Source: Variovorax sp. PAMC26660 (lineage in GTDB: Bacteria; Pseudomonadota; Gammaproteobacteria; Burkholderiales; Burkholderiaceae_C). From it: 64,000 nucleotides of DNA. The notes under the pieces are model-generated. The model was given only the letters and a program-made list of their open reading frames with translations, did no database searches and was not told the DNA's origin. Location: positions 2,967,501 through 3,031,500 of the forward strand of contig NZ_CP060295.1 in the NCBI RefSeq assembly GCF_014302995.1, written 5' to 3'. The translations under genes were made by a program, and so were the position numbers. Below, piece by piece: positions 17,174 through 23,917 of this stretch; position 1 is the stretch's first letter, and the number at the start of each line of letters is the position of its first letter.

Positions 17174-18049
17174 TCAGGAAAAGTCGTAGAGCCGCGCCGG
17201 GTTGTCGACCAGCACGCGGTGGCGCGTGGCCGCATCGGGCACCCACTGGCTCAGCAGGTCGAACAGCACCGCGTCGTCGGGCTTGGTCACGGGCTCCGTC
17301 GGGTGTGGCCAGTCGCTGCCCCACACCACGCGCTCGGGTGCCTGTCGTACCCAGGCCTGCGCGATAGCGGTCGTGTCGGCATAGCCGCCTGCGGCGCCAG
17401 TCTTCGAGTCGAGGTAGGCGCCCGACAGCTTGATCCACGCGTGGCCGTTGTCGCGCAGCCGGCTGACGACGCCGAACGCGGGATGCGATGGCGCATCGGG
17501 CAACGGCAGCCGCGCGAGATGGTCGAAGACGACGGTGCAGGGCAGGCGCGACAGCAAGGCCGCGTGCGCCGCGATCTGGTCGGCGCTCCAGTGCAGTTGC
17601 ACATGCCAGCCCAGCGCGTGCACGCGTTGCGCCAGGGGCTCGACCATGGCGAAATCGGTCGCCGCATGCGTGGGCGTGTAGAGCGTGAAGCGGATGCCGC
17701 GAATGCCGCCCGCGTGCAGGCGTTCGAGTTCGGCATCGGTCACTTCGGGCCGGACGACCGCGATGCCTCGCGCTTGCGTCGGGCCGAGCGATTGGATGGC
17801 CGCCAGTGTCACGCTGTTGTCGGTGCCGTGGACGCGCGGCTGCACGACGACCGTGCGCTGTGTGCCGATGCGCTGCTGCAGCAGGCGGTAGTCGTCGACG
17901 GTGGCGCCGTCGACCATGGCATCCGGTGAGCCGAACTGCGCGAAGCGGCGGTCGTAGACATGCATGTGCGCGTCGCAGGCACCCGCCGGCGCCACGCTGA
18001 CGGGCTTGTGCGTGCCGCTGCTGTGCGGATACGCGGCGCTCATGTTCAT
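17174..18049 (-). CDS. Amidohydrolase-family (2-pyrone-4,6-dicarboxylate hydrolase-like) protein
   Basis: A 291-residue TIM-barrel hydrolase of the amidohydrolase 2 family. Metal-ligand candidates are His28 and His30 (DAHMHVYD), His in LHWSADQ, His in VFDHLARLP and Asp in WGSDWPHPT. Relatives open lactones such as 2-pyrone-4,6-dicarboxylate or isomerise sugar lactones. The start overlaps the CoA-transferase stop by four bases. In this operon it may hydrolyse a lactone or cyclic form to a free acid before CoA activation. Family is secure, substrate unknown. Confidence 0.87.
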   Translation of the reverse strand: MNMSAAYPHSSGTHKPVSVAPAGACDAHMHVYDRRFAQFGSPDAMVDGATVDDYRLLQQRIGTQRTVVVQPRVHGTDNSVTLAAIQSLGPTQARGIAVVRPEVTDAELERLHAGGIRGIRFTLYTPTHAATDFAMVEPLAQRVHALGWHVQLHWSADQIAAHAALLSRLPCTVVFDHLARLPLPDAPSHPAFGVVSRLRDNGHAWIKLSGAYLDSKTGAAGGYADTTAIAQAWVRQAPERVVWGSDWPHPTEPVTKPDDAVLFDLLSQWVPDAATRHRVLVDNPARLYDFS

Positions 18050-19227
18050 GGGGCCTTGCGCGTCGCCAGCACCGCATCGGTGTGCTGCCCCAACGTCGGA
18101 GCGGCAAAGGGCTCGGGGCCGGGCGTGCGGCCGAACTGCACCGGGCGGGTGAAGCCGCGGTAGGTGCCGAGCGTGGGGTGCGCGAAAGTCGCCACCATGT
18201 CTTCGGCCAGCACCTGCTCGTTGTCGAACATGTCCTCAACCGTGCGCGCGGCCGAGCAGGGCACGTCTTCGCCGAACAGCGCCTCCCATTCGAGCGCGGT
18301 GCGCGTGGCCAGCGCGGCGCGCAGCCTCGGCACGATCTCGGCGAAATGCTGCGCGCGCTTGCGCACCGAGTCGTAGCGCTCGTCGGCCGCGAGTTCGGGC
18401 AAGCCGACCTTGGCGCACAGCGCCTGCCAGAAATGCGGCGTGTTGGCCGAGATGTAGAGGTAGCCCTCGCGGGTGGGGTGCAGGCCGGTGATGCCGCCCG
18501 AGCGCATGTCGCGCCCCACGTCCTTCGGCTCGCCCTCGGCCCACACCATGCGGGCCGACTGCATCGTGAGTGCGGAGCGCAGCAGTGACACGCCGACGTA
18601 CTGGCCCTGGCCGCTCTTCTCGCGCTCGTACAGCGCGGAGGCCACGCCGGCAGCCACCAGCGCGGCCGCGTAGTAGTCGACCACCGAGCCGTAGAGAATC
18701 TCGGGCGCTTCGCCGCGCTTGCCTTGCAGCACGCACATGCCGGTCATGGTCTGCAGCACCTGGTCGTAGCCCGCCTTCTCGCGCAGCGGCCCGGTCTCGC
18801 CGTAGCCGGTGACGCTGCAATAGATCAGGCGCGGGTTGACGGTCTTCAATTGGTCGTATGCGATGCCCAACCGGGGCGGCACGCTGGGCCGGAAGTTGTG
18901 CACCAGCACGTCGGCCGTGCGCACCAGCGCCATCAGTGCGGCGAGGTCGTCCGCATTCTTCAGGTCGAGCACCGCGCCGAGCTTGCTGCGGTTGACGCCG
19001 ATGAACGCGCGGCTCTCGGCTTCCAGCGTCGACGGGTACTTGCGCAGGTTGTCGCCGGTGGGTGGCTCGATCTTGATGACTTCCGCACCCTGGTCGGCCA
19101 GCAGCGAGCAGCCGTACGGGCCCGCGATGTAGGCGCTCAGATCGAGCACGCGCAGGCCGCTCAACGGCCCGGCCGGGCCGCTGCGCGCAGGCAGGCGTGT
19201 GTGGTCGTCGGGGGCGTCGAGGCTCAT
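18046..19227 (-). CDS. Family III CoA-transferase (CaiB/BaiF)
   Basis: A 393-residue CoA-transferase. The start of the domain, LSGLRVLDLSAYIAGPYGC, and the likely catalytic aspartate Asp184 (GSVVDYYAAA) fit family III enzymes, which move CoA between carboxylates. The conserved VKIEPPTGDN-like segment is at residues 51-60. It lies between a Bug gene and the amidohydrolase gene, and a CitE-like lyase is encoded at the head of the same operon. That set resembles succinyl-CoA:citramalate CoA-transferase acting with a citramalyl-CoA lyase, but other acids are possible. Confidence 0.9.
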   Translation of the reverse strand: MSLDAPDDHTRLPARSGPAGPLSGLRVLDLSAYIAGPYGCSLLADQGAEVIKIEPPTGDNLRKYPSTLEAESRAFIGVNRSKLGAVLDLKNADDLAALMALVRTADVLVHNFRPSVPPRLGIAYDQLKTVNPRLIYCSVTGYGETGPLREKAGYDQVLQTMTGMCVLQGKRGEAPEILYGSVVDYYAAALVAAGVASALYEREKSGQGQYVGVSLLRSALTMQSARMVWAEGEPKDVGRDMRSGGITGLHPTREGYLYISANTPHFWQALCAKVGLPELAADERYDSVRKRAQHFAEIVPRLRAALATRTALEWEALFGEDVPCSAARTVEDMFDNEQVLAEDMVATFAHPTLGTYRGFTRPVQFGRTPGPEPFAAPTLGQHTDAVLATRKAP

Positions 19228-19249
19228 GGATCGTTCTTTCTATCTATCT

Positions 19250-20245
19250 TCAGTCGGCGGTGATGTTCTGTTGCCGGGCCAGCGTCTTCCATCGCGCCAC
19301 GTCATCGGCGATGACGGTGCCGAACTGCGCCGGCGTGAGCGGCGTGGCAATGGCGCCTTCGCGCAGGAAGTTGGCAGTGATGGCGGGCTTGGCCAGGATG
19401 CGGTTGACGGCGCTGTTGAGTTTGGCGACCACATCGGGCGGCGTGCCGGCAGGCGCCAGCAGGCCCCACCAGAGTTCGAATTCGTAGCCCGGCACCGCAG
19501 TGGACATCGGCGTGAGTTCGGGTGCGATCGGGCTGGCCTTCAGGCTCGTGATGCCGACGGCGCGCAGCTTGCCTGCACGCACCATCGGCAGCAGCGATGG
19601 GCCGCTGGAGACCAGCAACTGCGTCTGGTTGCCGATCAGGTCGGTCACGGCCGGGCCCATGCCCTTGTAGGGGATGTGCGCGATCTGCAGGTCGCCCACC
19701 TTGGCCTTGAGCAGCTCGGTGCCGAACTGGTTGACGCTGCCGGAGCCCGACGACGCGTAGTTGTATTGACCCGGCTTGGCCTTGATGGCGGCGATCAGCT
19801 CGGCCGGCGTCTTCGCCGGAAAGTCGTTGTTGACCGCGACGATGAACGGACCCTTGGCGAACATGGCCACGGGTGCGAATCCCTTGACCGGATCGAACGG
19901 CAATTTCGACTGCACGGCCGCGTTGGTCGTCATGCTCGAAGACACCGCCACCAGCAGGTAGCCATCGGGCGTGGCCTTGGCGACCTGCGCGGTGCCGGTG
20001 TTGCCGCTCGCGCCGGGGCGGTTGTCGATGATCACCGGCTGCTTGAGTTCGTCTCCCAGTTCCTTGGCCACCTGGCGCGCGAAGGTGTCGTTCGAGCCGC
20101 CCGCCGGGTAGGGCACGACGATGGTGATGGCCTTGGCGGGGTAGGCGGCCTGCGCGAAGGCGTTGCCGCCTGGCAGGCAGCCGGCGGTGAGCGTGGCCAC
20201 CGCGAGCCCGAGCGCGCGCAGTCGATGGGATGAGGGAATGTGCAT
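19250..20245 (-). CDS. Bug/TctC-family binding protein
   Basis: A 331-residue orphan Bug protein, the third in the window. The ATG at 20245 (MHIPSSHRLRALGLAV) opens a signal peptide that ends near residue 32 (NAFAQA). The mature part begins YPAKAITIVVPYPAGGSNDT, with IPYKGMGPAVTDLIGNQ near residue 165. It lies 22 bases before the CoA-transferase gene and 38 bases after the lyase gene. The two Bug genes in this operon differ clearly in sequence, so they may bind different ligands or enantiomers. Confidence 0.9.
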   Translation of the reverse strand: MHIPSSHRLRALGLAVATLTAGCLPGGNAFAQAAYPAKAITIVVPYPAGGSNDTFARQVAKELGDELKQPVIIDNRPGASGNTGTAQVAKATPDGYLLVAVSSSMTTNAAVQSKLPFDPVKGFAPVAMFAKGPFIVAVNNDFPAKTPAELIAAIKAKPGQYNYASSGSGSVNQFGTELLKAKVGDLQIAHIPYKGMGPAVTDLIGNQTQLLVSSGPSLLPMVRAGKLRAVGITSLKASPIAPELTPMSTAVPGYEFELWWGLLAPAGTPPDVVAKLNSAVNRILAKPAITANFLREGAIATPLTPAQFGTVIADDVARWKTLARQQNITAD

Positions 20246-20283
20246 GTGTCTTGTCTCCTGGTTTTTTTCTTGAAGCGAGAGGC

Positions 20284-21153
20284 TCAGCCCGGCAGCAGGC
20301 CGAGGCTGCGCGCGCTCGCGACGATGGCGCGCGCGCGGATCACGAACGGGATGTCGATCATTTTTCCGTCCACGACATAGGCGCCCACGCCTTTCGCGTC
20401 GGCGTCGCGGGCGGCCTCGACCACCTTGCATGCGTGCGCGATTTCTTCGTCGGTCGGGCGGAACACCTCGTTGGCGATCGCGATCTGGCTCGGATGGATG
20501 CAGGTCTTTCCCAGAAAGCCGAGGTTGCGCGACAGCATGGCCTCGGCGCGGAATCCTTCGGCGTCGCGGATGTCGGCGAAGGCGCCGTCGTAGGCGTAGA
20601 TGCCTGCTTCGCCGGCGGCGATGCGCATCGCGAACATCGCCTGCTGGATGGCAGCCGGCTCGCGTCGTGCAATGCCCAGCGGCTCGAACAGGTCGCCCAG
20701 GCCCAGTTGCAAACCTGCCACGCGCGAATGGGCCATTGCGAGCTGCGACGCCGTGCGCAAGGCAGCGGGCGTCTCGATGTTCAGCAGCAGGCCGACGGGC
20801 GCGTGCACGCCGTTGGCGTGTTCGGCGCGCTCGATCGCTTCGACCGCGGCGCGCACATGCGCGGGGCTTGCCGGCTTCGGCAGGTTGATCAGGTGCACGC
20901 CGGGCTGGACCGCCGCTGCCACGTCGCGCTCGAAGTGCGGTGTGTCCATGGCGTTGACGCGAACGATCAGCGTCTTGCCCGATGCGACGGCCTCACTGCC
21001 TTGCAGCAGTTGTCGCACGGTGTTGCGTGCCTCGTCCTTGCGCGGCTCGGAGACCGCGTCTTCCAGGTCGAGGCAGATGCCATCGGCCGCGCTGCCCAAT
21101 GCCTTGGCGAACAACTCGGGGCGCGTTCCGGGAACGAACAGTTTGCTTCTCAT
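20284..21153 (-). CDS. HpcH/HpaI aldolase family, CitE-like CoA-ester lyase
   Basis: A 289-residue CitE-type lyase. Family motifs include RSKLFVPGTRPELFAKAL at the start, GICLDLEDAV at about residues 26-35, RVNAMDTPHFERDV, and the C-terminal GKTCIHPSQI. Relatives cleave citryl-, malyl- or citramalyl-CoA in a Mg-dependent reaction. It is the promoter-proximal gene of the minus-strand operon and is divergent from a LysR gene. With the CoA-transferase in the same operon, it would cleave the activated acid to an acyl-CoA plus a 2-oxo acid such as pyruvate or glyoxylate. Confidence 0.9.
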   Translation of the reverse strand: MRSKLFVPGTRPELFAKALGSAADGICLDLEDAVSEPRKDEARNTVRQLLQGSEAVASGKTLIVRVNAMDTPHFERDVAAAVQPGVHLINLPKPASPAHVRAAVEAIERAEHANGVHAPVGLLLNIETPAALRTASQLAMAHSRVAGLQLGLGDLFEPLGIARREPAAIQQAMFAMRIAAGEAGIYAYDGAFADIRDAEGFRAEAMLSRNLGFLGKTCIHPSQIAIANEVFRPTDEEIAHACKVVEAARDADAKGVGAYVVDGKMIDIPFVIRARAIVASARSLGLLPG

Positions 21154-21199
21154 GCACCGCAGTGTGTGCAGTTCATGAGATTAGAAAAACATATGCTCT

Positions 21200-21216
21200 C
21201 TATGATCAGATGATAG
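21200..21216. promoter_or_regulatory. 17-bp near-palindrome, probable LysR operator
   Basis: CTATGATCAGATGATAG is an inverted repeat with a single mismatched pair around a central A. It lies in the 76-base AT-rich gap between the divergent CitE-like and LysR genes, 14 bases before the LysR start. Placement and symmetry fit a LysR binding site controlling both directions. Confidence 0.55.
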
Positions 21217-21229
21217 GAAATATATCTTC

Positions 21230-22120
21230 ATGGAAACGACCTACCTGCACAGCTTTCTCCTGGTGGTGGAATCGGGCTCGATGTCGGAGGCCGCTCGCCG
21301 ACTCGACCTGACGCCGGCGGCGGTGGCCCAGCAGATCCGCACGCTGGAGCGCGAACTCAATGCGCCGTTGCTGGCGCGCGCCGGCCGCACGGTGCAACCC
21401 ACCGAGGCGGGGCATCAGCTGGTGCAGCGTGCGCGCAATCTGCTGCGGGAGGTGGGCGACATCAAGGCGCTGCTGGGCAGCGACGCGGCGGGTGGTGAAC
21501 TGCTCATCGGCACCATCAACACGGCCATCCACAGCCTGTTGCCGGACATCCTCGCGCGCTTCGTGAAGACGCACCCGGGCGCCAAGGTCTTCCTGCAATC
21601 GGGCACGACGGCCACGCTCTACAAGGCGGTACAGCAGGGCGAGCTCGACGCGGCCGTGTGCCTCTACCCGCCCTATGTGCTCGCCAAGACCTTCGACTGG
21701 TCGTTGCTGCGCGAAGAGCCGCTGGTGCTGCTGGTGCCGAGCCGTCTTGCGCGGCGCGATCCGCATGAGCTGCTGAGAACGTCGCCGCTCATCCGCTACG
21801 ACCGCAACCTCGGCGGTGGCAAGCAGGCCGACCGTTATCTGCGCGCCGCGGGCATCGTGCCGCAGGAGCGCTTCGAACTCAGTTCGCTGCTGGCCATCGC
21901 GATGATGGTCGACCGGGGCCTGGGCGTCTCGCTGGTGCCCGACATCGCATCGCCGCTCCTGGAAGGCCAGCGCGTGACGAAGATCCAGTTGCCGCTGCCG
22001 TCGGAACCGCGGCGCTTCGGCATCCTGTGGCAGCGTGCGTCGCCGCGCCTGCGGTTGATCCAGGGCTTTGTCGAAAGCGCCGAGATCGTTGTCTCCGCGA
22101 AGGGGCCGGCGCGCAGGTGA
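21230..22120 (+). CDS. LysR-family transcriptional regulator
   Basis: A 296-residue LysR regulator. The N-terminal DNA-binding domain contains GSMSEAARRLDLTPAAVAQQIR and the wing follows with GRTVQPTEAGHQLV. The effector domain ends with a GLGVSLVPDI segment near residue 228. It is divergent from the five-gene lyase/CoA-transferase operon, so it is the likely regulator, with its inducer probably an operon substrate or intermediate. Confidence 0.9.
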   Translation: METTYLHSFLLVVESGSMSEAARRLDLTPAAVAQQIRTLERELNAPLLARAGRTVQPTEAGHQLVQRARNLLREVGDIKALLGSDAAGGELLIGTINTAIHSLLPDILARFVKTHPGAKVFLQSGTTATLYKAVQQGELDAAVCLYPPYVLAKTFDWSLLREEPLVLLVPSRLARRDPHELLRTSPLIRYDRNLGGGKQADRYLRAAGIVPQERFELSSLLAIAMMVDRGLGVSLVPDIASPLLEGQRVTKIQLPLPSEPRRFGILWQRASPRLRLIQGFVESAEIVVSAKGPARR

Positions 22121-22192
22121 GGCCGCGGCGATCGCCCTGCGGACTGAAGGGAAGACAACAGGCATCCATCCGCAGCCATGAGGTCTTTTGTA

Positions 22193-22214
22193 TAATTGAG
22201 AACGGTTCTTATTA
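22193..22214. promoter_or_regulatory. Fur-box-like palindrome upstream of the sigma factor gene
   Basis: The AT-rich segment is centred on the exact 11-base palindrome AGAACGGTTCT, with matching AAT/ATT flanks. It overlaps a consensus-like -10 box (TATAAT, 22191-22196), so binding there would block transcription. It lies 39 bases before the FecI-type gene, as expected for Fur repression of an iron-regulated sigma factor. Confidence 0.65.
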
Positions 22215-22252
22215 ACTTCTGACTGCGGCTTGACCGGCTGCCTGGGAATGCC

Positions 22253-22759
22253 ATGTCGGCCGCCGAGTTCGCGTTGCAGCATCAAGTGAAGGCGTTGTAC
22301 AGCGACCATCACGGGTGGCTGCATGCGTGGCTGCGCCGGAAGCTGGGCTGCTCGCACAACGCCGCCGACCTTGCACACGACACCTTCGTGCGCGTGCTGA
22401 GCAAGCAGGAGCCCGTGGCGCCCGCCGAGCCCCGCGCGTACCTGGCGACCATCGCCCACGGGCTGGTGGTCGACTTCCACCGGCGTCGCGCGCTCGAGCG
22501 GGCCTACCTCGACACGCTGGCCGCGCTGCCCGAACCGCAGATGCCCTCGCTCGAAGCACGCGCCATCGTGCTCGAAGCCCTCACGGCCATCGACGCCATG
22601 CTCGATGGCATGAAGCCGGCCGTGCGGCAGGCCTTCATCCTTTCGCAGCTCGACGGACTCACCTACGCCGAGATCGCCAGGCGCCTGGGCGTGACGGTGC
22701 GCACGGTCAACAACTACATGCTCAAGGCGATCGAGCACTGCTACCTGCTGGCGCCGTGA
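22253..22759 (+). CDS. ECF RNA polymerase sigma factor, FecI-like
   Basis: A 168-residue sigma-70 family protein of the extracytoplasmic-function class. Region 2 spans about residues 12-75 (NAADLAHDTFVRVL; HGLVVDFHRRRALERAYLD). Region 4 spans about 105-160, with the helix-turn-helix LDGLTYAEIARRLGVTVRTV. It directs RNA polymerase to the promoter of the iron transport gene downstream once released by FecR. A Fur-like box sits upstream. Its stop overlaps the GTG start of the FecR-like gene. Confidence 0.92.
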   Translation: MSAAEFALQHQVKALYSDHHGWLHAWLRRKLGCSHNAADLAHDTFVRVLSKQEPVAPAEPRAYLATIAHGLVVDFHRRRALERAYLDTLAALPEPQMPSLEARAIVLEALTAIDAMLDGMKPAVRQAFILSQLDGLTYAEIARRLGVTVRTVNNYMLKAIEHCYLLAP

Positions 22760-23787
22760 GAACGCAGCAGCCCGAATTGGCGGCCAACGCGCGCGACATC
22801 CGCCCGCCAGCCCGCACCGAACTCGAAGTGCGCAAGGAGGCGGTTGCCTGGTACGCGCGCCTGTGCTCGGGCGATGCACTGGAGGCAGACGAGGCCGCGT
22901 GGCAACGCTGGCACCAACAGCACCCCGATCACCAGCGGGCCTGGCAACGGCTCGAATCGATCCAGGCCACCCTGCGGCGCGTACCCGGGCCCATCGCCGC
23001 ATCCACGCTGCGCGCGGCCCGGCCCGACCGGCGCAATGTGTTGCGCGGCATCGGCGTCGTGGCATCGGGCGGTGCGCTGGCGTACCTCTCGTGGCAAGCG
23101 ACCGACGTGCAAGGCGGCTGGCGTTCGTGGCTGGCCGACCATCGCACGGGCACCGGCGAGCAGCAGTCCGTCGAGTTGGCAGACGGCTCGAAGCTGCTGC
23201 TGAACACGCGCACATCCGTCGATGTGGCAATGAGCGCTTCGAGCCGGCTCGTCCGGCTGCGGGAGGGCGAGATCCTGGTCGAGACCGCGAAGCACCGAGG
23301 GCTGCGCACCGCTGCGCAGGCGGACACGCGGCCTTTCGTGGTCGAGACCGAAGGCGGCCGCATCGTCGCGCTCGGCACCCGCTTCACGGTTCGGCGCGAT
23401 GGCGACCGGACGGCCGTGACCGTGCTGGAAGACGCCGTCGAGATCCGCGCCTTCGAAGCGTCCGGTCAGGCCATCGTGCTGCGCGCCGGCCAGCAGGTCG
23501 ACTTCGTTCGTGGCCGCATCGACGCGCCCCGGCCGGCCGATCCCGCTTCCGCCGAATGGGCGCAGGGCAGCCTCGTGGTGAACGACTGGCGGCTGGGCGA
23601 CGTGGTGGCCGAGCTGTCGCGCTACCGCCGCGGCCGGCTCGCCTGCGACCCCGCGGTGGAGGACATCCGGGTATCGGGCGCATTCCCGGTCCAGGACACC
23701 GACAAGGCGCTGGCGGTGATCGCCCGCTCGTTCCCGGTGCGTGTGTCCGCCATGACGCGCTACTGGGTCACGCTGGGCCCGCTCTGA
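22756..23787 (+). CDS. FecR-family anti-sigma regulator
   Basis: A 343-residue transmembrane signal transducer. The N-terminal cytoplasmic domain (about residues 20-75, including AWQRWHQQHPDHQRAWQRL) binds the sigma factor. One membrane span follows at about residues 95-115 (VLRGIGVVASGGALAYLSW). The periplasmic FecR domain (about 135-235) has LADGSKLLLNTRTSVDV and GTRFTVRRDGDRTAVTVLED. The GTG at 22756 is chosen because it overlaps the sigma gene stop. It relays receptor occupancy to the FecI-like factor. Confidence 0.9.
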   Translation: MRTQQPELAANARDIRPPARTELEVRKEAVAWYARLCSGDALEADEAAWQRWHQQHPDHQRAWQRLESIQATLRRVPGPIAASTLRAARPDRRNVLRGIGVVASGGALAYLSWQATDVQGGWRSWLADHRTGTGEQQSVELADGSKLLLNTRTSVDVAMSASSRLVRLREGEILVETAKHRGLRTAAQADTRPFVVETEGGRIVALGTRFTVRRDGDRTAVTVLEDAVEIRAFEASGQAIVLRAGQQVDFVRGRIDAPRPADPASAEWAQGSLVVNDWRLGDVVAELSRYRRGRLACDPAVEDIRVSGAFPVQDTDKALAVIARSFPVRVSAMTRYWVTLGPL

Positions 23788-23917
23788 GCTTGCGGGCGCA
23801 TCGCATCCGTTCGCTTTCTTCCAAATTCTTTTCGTTCCGGCTTTCATCTTTTTCGATCTCGTTCGGCCTACCAGAGAAGACGCCATACACCGAACCCTGT
23901 GCCGAAGGAGAACCTGA

